Source of the DNA: Neolewinella maritima | GTDB lineage: Bacteria; Bacteroidota; Bacteroidia; Chitinophagales; Saprospiraceae | NCBI RefSeq assembly: GCF_923081025.1 | Contig: NZ_CAKLPZ010000002.1 | Location: 620,001-684,000 of the forward strand | Length of the DNA stretch: 64,000 nucleotides | Reading direction: 5' to 3' | In this document: piece after piece, positions 14,844 through 26,362 of the stretch | How the letters are laid out: the number at the start of each line of letters is the position of its first letter | Numbering within the stretch: position 1 is the first letter of the stretch | Notes under the pieces: generated by a model | Told to the model about the DNA's origin: nothing | Database searches by the model: none | The model's input: only the letters and a program-made list of their open reading frames with translations | Translations under genes and position numbers: made by a program

Positions 14844-15374
14844 CTAGTCTTCGGGCACTTCCACGCCCGCCAGTGCGGCTTTGGATAGGGGGGTATCCGA
14901 TTTACGGATCACGCTGAAGGTGGCGTCGGGTTCCAGGATGACCCACTGTGCCAGGCGGACGTCCGTAATGCCGCTATTGCGCAGGGCGGACATGATCTCG
15001 CTGCGCGTGATGCGCTCCCTTTTCATAGGCTCTTCCAGGAATTGACCATCGTGGACCAGTAGGGTTGGCTGGGCCTTTACGACGGACTCCAAAGATTCGT
15101 TGTTGCGTACGGCGGAGGTAAGCAGGTATTGAAGCAGCAGGAGCAGCGATATGGCGAACAGGGTCTCGGTGATCGACAGGTCCTTGAGCATGATACCGCT
15201 CGCCGCGATGGAGCCGATGGCTACCGTGACGACCCAGTCGAAATTATTCATCTGGGAGGTGGATCGCTTGCCGGTCAGGCGGATAGCCAGTACGATGAAT
15301 ACGTACACGATGGGTGCCGTAATGCCGATCTGCAGAATGTCCTGCCAGTTGTCGAAAAATACGGTCTCCCCCAT
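14844..15374 (-). CDS. DUF421 (YetF-like) membrane protein
   Basis: Protein of 176 residues with three N-terminal transmembrane helices (ITAPIVYVFIVLAIRLTG; WVVTVAIGSIAASGIML; FAISLLLLLQYLLTSAV). A DUF421-type cytoplasmic domain follows: LLVHDGQFLEEPMKRERIT, SEIMSALRNSGITD and VILEPDATFSVI are conserved landmarks. The function of the family is not well defined. I chose the ATG at 15374 (MGETVFFDNWQDIL) because DUF421 proteins start shortly before the first helix; the longer frame to 15437 adds unrelated residues. Divergent from carA. Confidence 0.88.
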   Translation of the reverse strand: MGETVFFDNWQDILQIGITAPIVYVFIVLAIRLTGKRSTSQMNNFDWVVTVAIGSIAASGIMLKDLSITETLFAISLLLLLQYLLTSAVRNNESLESVVKAQPTLLVHDGQFLEEPMKRERITRSEIMSALRNSGITDVRLAQWVILEPDATFSVIRKSDTPLSKAALAGVEVPED

Positions 15375-15564
15375 GGTACTGTGTGCCGGTAACTGGTTTA
15401 AGGCATTTACCCCCCCAGCTGTTGCCGCTTGGTACAACTTCTTGCTGGCGAGCTAAGCCATCAGGAAGCCCGGCACCCGCGTACCCGCCCCGGTTATAAC
15501 GCACTTCGGATCGGTCGCATACCCCGTGAGCTGATTCCTTCGTCACCTATCCCGCTTCGCTTCC

Positions 15565-15572
15565 TATCTTCG
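15565..15572 (+). promoter_or_regulatory. carA promoter, -7 element TATCTTCG
   Basis: Matches TAnnTTTG except C for the third T, with a GCGG continuation like the nadC promoter. It lies 27 bp before the carA ATG, predicting a leader of about 24 nt. Confidence 0.5.
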
Positions 15573-15599
15573 CGGCGAGTACCAACCCCGCCGACCCCT

Positions 15600-16700
15600 A
15601 TGAGTGACCAACGCGCCATCCTGCTGCTAGCCGACGGCACGACCTACGAAGGCAGAGCCGCCGGCAAGATCGGCACCACTACCGGAGAGATCTGCTTCAA
15701 TACCGGTATGACGGGCTACCAGGAGATCTTCACCGACCCCAGCTACTACGGACAGATCCTGGTGACCACCAATGCGCACATCGGCAACTACGGCATTAAG
15801 GATACCGACGTGGAATCGGACCACGTGAAGATCGCCGGTCTGATCTGTAAGAACTTTACCGTCCCCTACAGCCGGCAGCAGGCGCAGGGCTCGATCCAGG
15901 AATACTTCGAACGCGAGGGCGTAGTGGGCATCAGCGACGTGGACACCCGGGCCATCGTACGCCATATCCGCGACAAGGGCGCGATGAACGCCATCGTCTC
16001 CAGCGAGAATTTCGACCTCAAGGACCTGAAGCGACAGCTCGACGCCGCCCCCGATATGGAGGGACTGGAACTGAGCAGTAAAGTGACCACCGAGGAAGCC
16101 TACACCCTCGGCGACCCCGCCGCAGCCATCAAGGTGGCCGTGCTGGACCTCGGCACCAAAAAGAACATTCTGCGCAACTTCGTGCAGCGCGACTGCTACG
16201 TAAAGGTCTTTCCCGCCCGGGCGACCATGGCGGAGATCGACGCCTTCGGGGCCGACGGGCTTTTTATCAGTAACGGACCCGGCGACCCCGGGGCCATGGA
16301 CTACGCCGTAGAGACCGCCCAGGCTATGCTAGCGGAGGACAAGCCCATGTTCGGCATCTGTCTCGGTCACCAGATCCTGGCCCGTGCCGTAGGGATACCT
16401 ACCTATAAGATGCACAACGGCCACCGGGGCATCAACCATCCGGTGTTCAACCTGCTGACGGGCAAGAGCGAGATCACGAGTCAGAACCATGGCTTCGGTG
16501 TAAGTCCGGAAGCCATTGCGCAGAACCTCGACGTGGTCGAGATCACCCACCGTAACCTCAACGACGATACCATCGAGGGTATCCGCATCATCGGTAAGCC
16601 CGCCTTCAGCGTGCAGTACCACCCCGAGGCCAGTCCCGGACCCCACGATGCGGCCTACCTCTTCGACCAATTTGTAGATTTGATCAAAGGGGCTAAGGGC

Positions 16701-16703
<3 letters not shown>
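15600..16703 (+). CDS. carA: Carbamoyl-phosphate synthase small (glutaminase) subunit
   Basis: Glutamine amidotransferase subunit that supplies ammonia to CarB for carbamoyl phosphate, used in pyrimidine and arginine synthesis. The 367-residue protein has the CarA N-terminal domain (LLLADGTTYEGRAAGK, NTGMTGYQEIFTDPSY, GVVGISDVDTRAIVRHIRD). The class I glutaminase domain follows with nucleophile Cys in FGICLGHQILA and the His/Glu pair in VQYHPEASPGP. The ATG at 15600 is chosen from the family N-terminus and the promoter; the longer frame from 15429 runs through the divergent DUF421 leader. carB is not in the window. Confidence 0.97.
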
Positions 16704-18088
<1,385 letters not shown>

Positions 18089-18120
18089 TTCGTACCGTAG
18101 CCACCCCGTACCTTCACGCC

Positions 18121-18438
18121 ATGCCCCCCCGTAAAGCCGCCAACCCCCTCACCACCCTCTGGCATAAAGTGCCCGCTTACCTGCGGAACAAGTACTTCTT
18201 CACGCTGGTCGCCTTCGTGATCCTGATGGTGTTCGTGGATCGGCACGACGTGGGTACGCAGTTCCGCCTGCACAGCACCGTGAACCGGCTGGAGAACGAC
18301 CTGGAGCGCTACGACGAACTGACCGTGGAAGCGGAGGCGACCAAGCTCGATATGGAGCAGAACCGCGAGCGTTTCGCGCGGGAAAATTATTACATGCAAC
18401 AGGATGATGAAGACGTATTCATCATCGTCAACAAATAA
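18121..18438 (+). CDS. DivIC/FtsB-like septum formation initiator protein
   Basis: Protein of 105 residues with the FtsB/DivIC plan: a short basic N-terminus ([10 protein letters not shown]) and one transmembrane helix ([17 protein letters not shown]). A coiled coil of about 35 residues ([21 protein letters not shown]) comes next, then the [18 protein letters not shown] motif, which resembles the E-x-Y-x-M-K... end of septum initiators. In the family it bridges FtsL and FtsQ at the division site. The enolase-to-FtsB order is a widely conserved neighbourhood, supporting the call. TACCTTCA (18109-18116) lies 4 bp before the ATG and could be a leaderless promoter. Confidence 0.85.
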   Translation: MPPRKAANPLTTLWHKVPAYLRNKYFFTLVAFVILMVFVDRHDVGTQFRLHSTVNRLENDLERYDELTVEAEATKLDMEQNRERFARENYYMQQDDEDVFIIVNK

Positions 18439-18446
18439 GCTTTTAT

Positions 18447-19319
<873 letters not shown>

Positions 19320-19323
19320 GGGT

Positions 19324-19450
19324 TAAACACGGATTACACAGATTTTGGGCACGGATTGCCACGGATCAAAAAGGGAAGTAAGACGACGTCTTACTTCCCT
19401 TTTATATTTCGGTGTTAATCCGTGCTACGACTCCGCGTAATCCGTGTTTA
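19324..19450. repeat. Long palindromic CACGGATT element with terminator core
   Basis: The outer ends TAAACACGGATTAC (19324-19337) and GTAATCCGTGTTTA (19437-19450) are perfect inverted repeats. Further CACGGATT words follow inside each arm. It fills the space between the convergent sucD and fcl genes and is built of the same words as 5541-5656. No ORF inside. Confidence 0.8.
19369..19403. terminator. Bidirectional intrinsic terminator for sucD and fcl
   Basis: A perfect 16-bp stem, AAAAGGGAAGTAAGAC (19369-19384) with its complement (19388-19403), and a 3-nt loop. Both strands have A-runs before and T-runs after the stem, so it can stop transcription from either side. Confidence 0.88.
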
Positions 19451-19454
19451 AATC

Positions 19455-20387
19455 CTAGTACCAGTCAGCAGAGCCAAGCGAAGCGTATACCCGCTCGATC
19501 CCCTCCCGCAGCTCGATCGAGTGCTTCCAGCCCATGGCGTGGAGCTTATCGACGTTCATGAGTTTGCGGGGGGTGCCGTCGGGCTTGCTGGTATCCTTGG
19601 TGATCTGCCCTTCGTAGCCGACCACGTCCTTGATCGTTTCGGCCAGGGAGAAGATGCTGAGGTCTTCGCCGGTACCGACGTTGACGAAGCCATAGTCACT
19701 GAAGTTGTGCATCAAAAAGACACAGGCAGCGGCCAGGTCGTCGGCGTGGAGAAACTCCCGCTTCGGGGAGCCGGTGCCCCACATGACTACCTCTTCGGTA
19801 CCCGCCTTCTTAGCTTCGTGAAACTTGCGGATCAGTGCGGGCAGCACGTGGCTGGTTTCCAGGTTGTAGTTGTCGTTCGGGCCGTAGAGGTTGGTAGGCA
19901 TCACCGAGATGTAGTCACAGCCGTACTGTGCGCGGTAGGCGTCACAAAGCTTGATCCCGGTGATCTTGGCGATGGCGTAGGGCTCGTTGGTGGGCTCCAG
20001 GGGGCCGGTCAGCAGGGCATCTTCCGTCAGGGGCTGGGGGGCCAGTTTGGGGTAGATGCACGACGAGCCGAGGAACTGTAGCTTGGTCACCTCGTTCACC
20101 CGGGCAGCCTCGATGATGTTGGCCTCGATCATGAGGTTATCGTAGAGGAATTGCCCGCGGTAGACGTTGTTGGCCATGATGCCGCCCACCTTGGCCGCGG
20201 CCAGGAAGACGTACTCGGGCCGCTCCGCCGCAAAGAACTCATTCACGGCGCGTTGGTCGCGCAGGTCGAGTTCCTTGCTGGTGCGGGTCACGATATTCTC
20301 GTACCCATCCGCCCGTAGCTTACGCACGATGGCCGAGCCTACCATGCCACGGTGTCCCGCGACGTAGATTTTATGCGCTGGACTCAT
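19455..20387 (-). CDS. fcl: GDP-L-fucose synthase
   Basis: NADPH-dependent epimerase/reductase that converts GDP-4-keto-6-deoxymannose (product of Gmd, also in this window) to GDP-L-fucose. The 310 residues match the family. Visible are the SDR nucleotide motif [27 protein letters not shown], the catalytic SSCIYPK, the Y-x3-K pair in [10 protein letters not shown], and [11 protein letters not shown]. The ATG at 20387 (MSPAHKIYV) overlaps the ugd stop by 4 bp (ATGA), so translation is coupled to ugd. The longer frame reaching 20537 lies inside ugd and is rejected. Confidence 0.96.
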   Translation of the reverse strand: MSPAHKIYVAGHRGMVGSAIVRKLRADGYENIVTRTSKELDLRDQRAVNEFFAAERPEYVFLAAAKVGGIMANNVYRGQFLYDNLMIEANIIEAARVNEVTKLQFLGSSCIYPKLAPQPLTEDALLTGPLEPTNEPYAIAKITGIKLCDAYRAQYGCDYISVMPTNLYGPNDNYNLETSHVLPALIRKFHEAKKAGTEEVVMWGTGSPKREFLHADDLAAACVFLMHNFSDYGFVNVGTGEDLSIFSLAETIKDVVGYEGQITKDTSKPDGTPRKLMNVDKLHAMGWKHSIELREGIERVYASLGSADWY

Positions 20388-21700
20388 GCCTGTACGGGTT
20401 GCCGACCGATGCTGTCGTAGTGGAATCCAGCTTCCTGCATCCGTTGCAGGTCGTAGAGGTTGCGGCCGTCGAAAATGACGGGCTCGGTGAGCAGCTCCTT
20501 CATCCGGTCGAAGTCGGGGGTGCGGAAGACGCTCCACTCCGTCACGATCGCCAGGCAGTCGCTACCCCTGAGCGCGGTGTACTGATCTTCACAGAAGGTA
20601 ACCTTGTCCCCGTAGATCGCCCTGACGTGCTCGGTCGCTTCGGGGTCGAAGGCCCGCACCTGCGCGCCCGCCTCCAGGAGCCGGTCGATGGTGTACAGGG
20701 CGGGAGCCTCGCGGATATCGTCGGTATTGGGCTTGAAGGCTAGTCCCCACAGCGCGATGGTCTTGTCCTTGAGGCTGTCACCGTAGTACTGCTCCAGCTT
20801 GTCGGCGATGCGGAAGCGCTGCCGAGTATTGACATCCATGACCGCATCGAGGATCTTGAAGTTGTAGTCGTGCTGTCCGGCGGTAATGGCCAGGGCCTGT
20901 ACGTCCTTGGGGAAGCAGGAACCTCCGTATCCCACACCGGGAAAGAGGAAGCGCTTGCCGATCCGGGAGTCGCTGCCCATACCCCTGCGTACGGCATCTA
21001 CGTCCGCGCCCGCCTTTTCACACAGGTTGGCGATCTCGTTCATGAACGTGATGCGGGTGGCCAGGTAGGAGTTGGCGGCGTACTTGGTCATCTCGGCCGA
21101 GCGCAGGTCCATGAAGATGATGGGGTTACCCGAGCGCACGAAGGGCTCGTACAGGCGGCGCATTTTTTCCTTGGCTCGCTTACTGTCGGTGCCGATCACT
21201 ACGCGGTCGGGCTTCAGGAAGTCGTCTACGGCTACGCCTTCCCGCAGGAACTCGGGATTGGAGACTACGTCGAAGAGTGCTTCGTCCAGGTTCTCGACCA
21301 AGGCGGCGTGTACTCTTTCGGCGGTACCTACGGGTACGGTGCTCTTGTCGATCACCACGGTATACTTGGTGATGAGGGTACTGAGGTCCTTGGCTACGCC
21401 CAGGATGTACTTCAGGTCAGCCGCTCCGCCCTCACCGGGGGGGGTAGGTAGGGCCAGGAAGATCACGTCGGAGGCGTCGACGGCTTCCTTCAGGTCGGTG
21501 GTAAACTTGAGGCGGCCCTGCCGCTGGTTGCGCTCGAAGAGTACGTCCAGGTCGGGCTCGTAGATGGGCACTTTGCCCTGCTGCATTTGCTCGACCTTAT
21601 TGGCATCGATATCGACGCAGATCACGTCGTTGCCCGTCTCGGCAAAGCACGTTCCGGTCACCAGGCCTACGTAGCCGGTGCCTACTACTGCAATTTTCAT
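20384..21700 (-). CDS. ugd: UDP-glucose 6-dehydrogenase
   Basis: Oxidises UDP-glucose to UDP-glucuronate with two NAD+, feeding polysaccharide synthesis and the neighbouring UDP-xylose synthase. The 438 residues are typical. Visible are the N-terminal NAD motif [22 protein letters not shown]-type [27 protein letters not shown], the catalytic Cys in [13 protein letters not shown], and the C-terminal UDP-binding domain ([27 protein letters not shown]). It has its own probable promoter (21761-21768) and a leader carrying the GC-rich dispersed element. Confidence 0.97.
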   Translation of the reverse strand: MKIAVVGTGYVGLVTGTCFAETGNDVICVDIDANKVEQMQQGKVPIYEPDLDVLFERNQRQGRLKFTTDLKEAVDASDVIFLALPTPPGEGGAADLKYILGVAKDLSTLITKYTVVIDKSTVPVGTAERVHAALVENLDEALFDVVSNPEFLREGVAVDDFLKPDRVVIGTDSKRAKEKMRRLYEPFVRSGNPIIFMDLRSAEMTKYAANSYLATRITFMNEIANLCEKAGADVDAVRRGMGSDSRIGKRFLFPGVGYGGSCFPKDVQALAITAGQHDYNFKILDAVMDVNTRQRFRIADKLEQYYGDSLKDKTIALWGLAFKPNTDDIREAPALYTIDRLLEAGAQVRAFDPEATEHVRAIYGDKVTFCEDQYTALRGSDCLAIVTEWSVFRTPDFDRMKELLTEPVIFDGRNLYDLQRMQEAGFHYDSIGRQPVQA

Positions 21701-21726
21701 AGTGTGTTTGGTTTATTGGAAAGATT

Positions 21727-21750
21727 GGGGCGGGGCCGCAGGTGCAATGT
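21727..21750 (-). repeat. GC-rich dispersed element in ugd leader (exact copy)
   Basis: On the minus strand the copy reads ACATTGCACCTGCGGCCCCG and continues CCCC. The 17-bp core GCACCTGCGGCCCCGCC occupies 21729-21745. It lies between a -7-like box and the ugd start, that is, inside the predicted 5' leader. Confidence 0.7.
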
Positions 21751-21760
21751 CCCACTCCCG

Positions 21761-21768
21761 CAAAGGAA
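21761..21768 (-). promoter_or_regulatory. Probable ugd promoter, -7-like TTCCTTTG
   Basis: The complement of CAAAGGAA, one mismatch to TAnnTTTG, followed by CGGG. It predicts transcription start near 21757 and a leader of about 57 nt containing the GC-rich element. Confidence 0.45.
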
Positions 21769-21778
21769 TGAGAGTTAA

Positions 21779-22738
21779 TTAGGCGTTTTGGGCATCCGCC
21801 CGGGCGACGGCTTCACGGAAGTAGGGCAGGCTTCTGCGCAGACCCTCCGCACGGCTCACCTTCGGGCTCCAGCCCAGGATCTCTTTCGCCTTCGTGATGT
21901 CGGGCTGCCGCACCTTGGGGTCGTCTACCGGCAGGGGTTTGCGGATCAGTTTCGCGTCGGGGTTGCCGACCAGTTCTAGGATCTCCTCGGCAAACTGTAG
22001 GATGGTAGTCTCGTCCTGGTTGCCGATGTTGACGGGCTGAGCGTGATCGCTCATGAGCAGGCGGTAGATGCCTTCGACCAGGTCGTCTACGTAGCAGAAG
22101 GAACGGGTCTGACTGCCGTCACCGAAGACGGTCAGTCCCTCCCCACGGATGGCCTGGCTGAAGAAGGCCGGCAGTACGCGACCGTCATTGAGGCGCATGC
22201 GGGGCCCGTAGGTATTAAAGATCCGGATGATGCGGGTCTCCAGGCCGTGAAAGGTGTGGTAAGCCATGGTCATGGCCTCCTGGAATCGCTTGGCTTCATC
22301 GTAGACTCCGCGGGGGCCTACGGGGTTCACGTTGCCCCAGTACGTTTCCTTCTGGGGGTGTTCGAGGGGATCACCGTATACTTCACTGGTGGAGGCGATG
22401 AGCATACGGGCCTTTTTGGCCTTGGCCAGACCGAGTAGGTTGTGGGTGCCCAGGCTACCAACCTTCAGGGTCTGGATCGGCATTTTAAGGTAGTCGATCG
22501 GGCTGGCCGGGCTGGCGAAGTGCAGGATGTAGTCGAGCTCGCCGGGTACGTGCACGAACTTGCTGACGTCGCTGTAGTAGAACTCAAAGTCCTTGCGGGG
22601 CATCAGATGGGCGATGTTATCCATCGAGCCGGTGATGAGATTATCCATGCCAATGACATGAAAACCTTCCGCCAGGAAGCGGTCGGAAAGGTGAGAACCG
22701 AGGAATCCGGCGGCACCCGTGATTAGTACTTTTAGCAT
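21779..22738 (-). CDS. uxs: UDP-glucuronate decarboxylase (UDP-xylose synthase)
   Basis: SDR enzyme that decarboxylates UDP-glucuronate to UDP-xylose. The 319 residues align with bacterial Uxs: [67 protein letters not shown], the catalytic tyrosine/lysine in [19 protein letters not shown], and [12 protein letters not shown]. Lying directly upstream of ugd on the same strand, it would use the Ugd product. UDP-arabinose or apiose branches are not seen. Function is strongly suggested by motifs; a related 4-epimerase/dehydratase is less likely. Confidence 0.9.
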   Translation of the reverse strand: MLKVLITGAAGFLGSHLSDRFLAEGFHVIGMDNLITGSMDNIAHLMPRKDFEFYYSDVSKFVHVPGELDYILHFASPASPIDYLKMPIQTLKVGSLGTHNLLGLAKAKKARMLIASTSEVYGDPLEHPQKETYWGNVNPVGPRGVYDEAKRFQEAMTMAYHTFHGLETRIIRIFNTYGPRMRLNDGRVLPAFFSQAIRGEGLTVFGDGSQTRSFCYVDDLVEGIYRLLMSDHAQPVNIGNQDETTILQFAEEILELVGNPDAKLIRKPLPVDDPKVRQPDITKAKEILGWSPKVSRAEGLRRSLPYFREAVARADAQNA

Positions 22739-22766
22739 GTTTGTTCGTGGGGGTATAGTGAAAGGG

Positions 22767-22805
22767 GTAAAAAAGCGAAACCAGGAGGATCAATGATCCC
22801 CCTGG
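22767..22805 (-). terminator. Intrinsic terminator downstream of the DUF1501 gene
   Basis: Arms CCAGGAGGATC (22781-22791) and GATCCCCCTGG (22795-22805) pair with one mismatch around a 3-nt loop. On the minus strand the stem is followed by a T-rich run (complement of 22767-22780). Confidence 0.8.
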
Positions 22806-22864
22806 TAACCGCATAAACGTCTAGTGTTGTTGTGTTTGGGGAACCGTTTAACGAACGAATAAGT

Positions 22865-24460
22865 CTAGTTGAGCACTACTTTCCGTGTCATATTACCACC
22901 GGTCTCGGTGGCCAGACGAAGGACGTACGTACCGGAGGGCAGCCGGCGCGGACGGGTGAAGAGTACGTGCTGCGCCGTGCCATCTACACTGATCTGATTA
23001 GCGAGTACCATCCGGCCGCGGCCGTCGAAGAGGGTGTAGCGCAGGAGATTGGTGCCCGGACTGGTGATGTCGATCACGACCTGATTGGAGGTGTTCGGCT
23101 TGGGTTCACCAATGGTCCATCCTTCTTCAGGTTTTTCTTCCGGGCCTGACTCTGCCGTGTTGTCTTCATTGCACGTACTGGCGATGGGCAGGTACTTGAA
23201 GTCGTTGTGGAGTAGCCGCTTTACGTCGTAGGTCTGTACGTTGAACCAATCGACCAGAATGGAGCCGTATACATCCCGGAAGTCGAACTGCATGGGTACT
23301 CCCGTACCCTGACTGACCTGCCGGTCGATCTGCACGTTGTTTCCTAGGATGCCTCCGTCGACGCAGTTGCCGAACAGGAACATGGGGCCGGCCGTACCGT
23401 GATCGGTACCGAAGCTGGCATTGGGCCGGATGCGGCGACCGAACTCACTGAAGGTCATACCGAGTACGCGTTCCTCCAATCCCTGCTTAGCCAGGTCGTT
23501 CTGGAAGTCGCTGATGGCCCGGCTCACATCACTGAGGAGTAAGGCGTGAGTACCCTGGTGTTCGTTGCCCTCGATGACCTGACCGGCGTGGGTATCAAAG
23601 CCATTCATGTATACGGTGTATACCTTGGTCTGCAGGCCACCGCTGATCATGCGGGCTACCTTCTTGAGTTGTTCCGCCAGTGGGTTGAACTGGTTCTTGG
23701 GGTAGATGCGCTCGTCGCGGCGGCGGTAGGTCACGGCATTCGAGCCCTTCTCGGCGGCCGCCTTGATGACGCTGTTGTAGTCGTTGGTCTGCTTCATCGT
23801 GGTGCGGATGAAGTCTAGCTCGTTACCGTACTTATCGCCGGGGCTGCTGCCCGACATGGTCGAGAGCTGCCGGGTCTGCGTGGGGTCGAGGACCGTTTGG
23901 CTCATGTTGATCTTCGCTCCCTCACAGGTGGGGTGAGCTACATCACCGATGGAGATAGCCGGGGGGTGGGGCTGGCCGGAGTTGGGGTAATTGCTTGGAT
24001 AGTTGGGGTACTGGGTATCGAGGTACCGTCCCATCCAGCCCGTGGTGACGAATTCGTTAGCCGCCGAGCCCGAGGTGTAAATATCCGTTGACCGGAAGTG
24101 GCTACGGTTTTGGTCGGGATAGCCTACGCTCTGTACGGGACGAAGCTTGCCCTCGTCGAAGAGGTTCTTCATGTCCCCCATCTCGGGGTGAATACCCAGC
24201 TCGTCGGTGAGTTTCAGGATTCTACTTTGATCGATGAGTACGTTGTTCCGTACGTCCTTCAAGTCGTCGTACTGGTCGAGGGGGATCAGGGTATTGAGCC
24301 CGTCATTACCGCCGAACAGGTGTACGATGACGAGGATCCGGTCGGAGTCCGGCGCGATCATCGAGGTGAAGCGCGAGGTACTGGCCCGGGTATTGGTCAG
24401 GGGGAAGAAGGCGGGAATACTAAGGGTGGCCGCCGCTTGGAGGAAGTTTCTACGTTTCAT
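22865..24460 (-). CDS. DUF1501 protein with twin-arginine-like leader and T9SS sorting domain
   Basis: Protein of 531 residues. It starts MKRRNFLQAAATLSIPAFFP, a leader with a twin-arginine R-R-x-F-L pattern. The body is DUF1501 (alkaline-phosphatase-like sulfatase superfamily): VHLFGGNDGLNTLIP, EGKLRPVQSVGYPDQNRSHF, and late MTFSEFGRRI and GTDHGTAGPMFL, which are family hallmarks. The last 80 residues form a T9SS type A sorting domain (YTLFDGRGRMVLANQI, then LPSGTYVLRL, ending TRKVVLN). It lies 11 bp downstream of a DUF1800 gene, the usual partner. Biochemical function is unknown in general; surface location is predicted from the sorting domain. Confidence 0.9.
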   Translation of the reverse strand: MKRRNFLQAAATLSIPAFFPLTNTRASTSRFTSMIAPDSDRILVIVHLFGGNDGLNTLIPLDQYDDLKDVRNNVLIDQSRILKLTDELGIHPEMGDMKNLFDEGKLRPVQSVGYPDQNRSHFRSTDIYTSGSAANEFVTTGWMGRYLDTQYPNYPSNYPNSGQPHPPAISIGDVAHPTCEGAKINMSQTVLDPTQTRQLSTMSGSSPGDKYGNELDFIRTTMKQTNDYNSVIKAAAEKGSNAVTYRRRDERIYPKNQFNPLAEQLKKVARMISGGLQTKVYTVYMNGFDTHAGQVIEGNEHQGTHALLLSDVSRAISDFQNDLAKQGLEERVLGMTFSEFGRRIRPNASFGTDHGTAGPMFLFGNCVDGGILGNNVQIDRQVSQGTGVPMQFDFRDVYGSILVDWFNVQTYDVKRLLHNDFKYLPIASTCNEDNTAESGPEEKPEEGWTIGEPKPNTSNQVVIDITSPGTNLLRYTLFDGRGRMVLANQISVDGTAQHVLFTRPRRLPSGTYVLRLATETGGNMTRKVVLN

Positions 24461-24471
24461 GCGAGTAATGA

Positions 24472-26094
24472 TTACTGGAGTTGAAATTCAGCGAGGCCGA
24501 AAAGTGCTTTGAAAAAATCGCGCAGAAGATCGTCTACGGGGCGGGCGTATTCCTTTACTCCAGGGTTCGCCAGGTATTTTTCTACGAGGGTGCGCCACTG
24601 CGACTCCGAGGTGCCCTGCAACAGCTTACCCTTGAGGTAGCTGATCTGGTTACTGGCCAGGGGGCGGGGGAGGAAGATCAGCAGTGTTTCGCTGATCATA
24701 TTGTCCACGTTCTTGGAATCGGTGAGGGACTTGATGTACCCGTAGTAGTTGATGTCGATACGGTCGCCCTTGATGTGGTAATCCTCGTCGAGGAGCAGGC
24801 CGATGGAAATCTTGTCACGGCTCTGCATCAGGGCGGGGCTCAGCCAGTGGCGGTAGTACTGCGGAGCATCGTAGTACGCCTTCCACCCGGAGATCGTAGG
24901 GGGTTCCAGGAACTGCAGTTGCAGGTCGCGGCAGTAGTTGGAGTACTGGTCGCCGAGCTCGTAGCGGCGCTGTAGGTTGAGTACCCGGGTTTCGTGATCG
25001 AATTCCCGGAAGGGCCGCAGGATGCTGCCCAGGAAGTCATGGGGGTTTTTGATGATGGCACCCTGAAAGGTCTCCCGGTAGAAGTGCTCCGAGGTGAGCA
25101 GTTGCCGCAGTACGGGCCTGATCTCGTAGTTGTTCCGCATCAGCGTGTCTGCGAGGGGGTAGATCACGTGGGTCATCACCTCGTCGTTGATCTCGTAGTA
25201 GACGAAGTAGCGGTAGAGGCGCTTACAGAAGTTGAGGGCGGAGGCCTTGTAACTCAGCAGGATGTCGATGACCTCCTTGTACTCGTTGGCCCCTCCGTTG
25301 CGAATGACCTTGTTGCCCAGTCGGCGGCTGAGTTGCTTGTCGCCCGTATCGTGAGCGGCGGAGTCGAAGTAGCTCTCTACCGGCGTGTTCGAGTCGCTGT
25401 ACAGGAAGTCGCGGTTGCGCCAGCCGGTGAGCGCACGGGCAAGGGCCTCCACGTCTTGTTCCGTGTAGGTGGTATAGTCACCGGGTGCTACGGCCGGGCC
25501 CTTACCTAGCGTGAAGAGCTCCATGAGCTCCCGGGCATAATTTTCGTTCGGATTGCGCCGGTCGTTGGTGTGGCCGTCCAGGCAGAACAGCATCCGGGGA
25601 TCGACGGTGATCCGCTGAAGTATGGTGCGCAGATTGCCCACGGCTTGCTCCTGATACAATTTCAGGTGGCGGTACATGGCCCGGTGATCGGTAGCCGGAC
25701 CGGAGATCGCGAAGTAGTTGAGCCAGAAGAAGCTCATGCGCTCCTGGATGTTGGTGCGGTCCGAGCGGACCATATTGTTGTAGTACCAGCCCTTAAGGGA
25801 GACGCCGCGGTACTGATTGTTGCCGCGGTAGTTCTTGTCGATCCAGGTGTCGCCTAGCGTGATGTACTCATCGTAGTCGTTGCGGTACTTGACCGGCGGC
25901 GAGGGGATGGAAGCGTCCTTTAGGAGAAGATCGACGGTTGCGTCCAGGCCAGCCCGCTGAGCGGTCTTGATCTCTTCCAGTAGAGGACCATAGAGCGTGC
26001 GGCGAAGGAGATGGGCGGCTTTTTCACGATCCCATGTGCCAGAATACCGGCTCAATGGGGCAACGGTGGGAGACGAAGTGGATGGTTTAGACAA
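24472..26094 (-). CDS. DUF1800 family protein
   Basis: Protein of 540 residues of the DUF1800 family, whose function is unknown and which is nearly always paired with DUF1501. Landmarks: KAAHLLRRTLYGPLLEEI at the N-terminus, ERMSFFWLNYFAISG, LFCLDGHTNDRRNPNENYAR, ELMELFTLGKG, LARALTGWRNRDF and the C-terminal HDFLGSILRPFREF. No signal peptide or membrane segment is apparent. The only start that fits is TTG at 26094, since the upstream frame has no ATG before a stop at 26140. A good promoter with -33 and -7 boxes lies at 26231-26261. It forms a two-gene operon with the DUF1501 gene and stands apart from the sugar genes on both sides. Confidence 0.9.
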   Translation of the reverse strand: MSKPSTSSPTVAPLSRYSGTWDREKAAHLLRRTLYGPLLEEIKTAQRAGLDATVDLLLKDASIPSPPVKYRNDYDEYITLGDTWIDKNYRGNNQYRGVSLKGWYYNNMVRSDRTNIQERMSFFWLNYFAISGPATDHRAMYRHLKLYQEQAVGNLRTILQRITVDPRMLFCLDGHTNDRRNPNENYARELMELFTLGKGPAVAPGDYTTYTEQDVEALARALTGWRNRDFLYSDSNTPVESYFDSAAHDTGDKQLSRRLGNKVIRNGGANEYKEVIDILLSYKASALNFCKRLYRYFVYYEINDEVMTHVIYPLADTLMRNNYEIRPVLRQLLTSEHFYRETFQGAIIKNPHDFLGSILRPFREFDHETRVLNLQRRYELGDQYSNYCRDLQLQFLEPPTISGWKAYYDAPQYYRHWLSPALMQSRDKISIGLLLDEDYHIKGDRIDINYYGYIKSLTDSKNVDNMISETLLIFLPRPLASNQISYLKGKLLQGTSESQWRTLVEKYLANPGVKEYARPVDDLLRDFFKALFGLAEFQLQ

Positions 26095-26230
26095 ATCGTA
26101 GGTATTTAAAATGAAAACAACCAGGTAGGGTCCGGCGACTTACGTCGGGGAATCTAATCTTGAACGTTTTGCAAATTGGAATACCGTAGGAAGGCAGTGT
26201 CATAGCCAGGGATATATCCCTAGGGCGGCC

Positions 26231-26261
26231 CAAAATTACGTGGGCTGTGTCAAAGATCCAA
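26231..26261 (-). promoter_or_regulatory. Promoter of the DUF1800-DUF1501 operon (-33 TTG, -7 TAATTTTG)
   Basis: On the minus strand TTG (26261-26259) and TAATTTTG (26238-26231) are separated by 20 bp, an excellent match to the Bacteroidota -33/-7 pattern. It predicts a start near 26227 and a 130-nt leader. Confidence 0.65.
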
Positions 26262-26297
26262 AATAATAGGCAGCTTTGTTCGTCGCTGCTAGGATTG

Positions 26298-26342
26298 AAA
26301 CCGCCGGAGGCCTTACTTTATTGGACCTCCGGAACGGTTTTT
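26298..26342. terminator. Hairpin downstream of gmd
   Basis: AAACCG-CCGGAGG (26298-26310) pairs with CCTCCGG-CGGTTT (26326-26332, 26335-26340), with a 2-nt bulge and a 15-nt loop. It follows the gmd stop on the minus strand, where the U-run is weak. On the plus strand it is followed by five Ts. Confidence 0.6.
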
Positions 26343-26362
26343 ACAATCTTTCTGCCTCCAGC

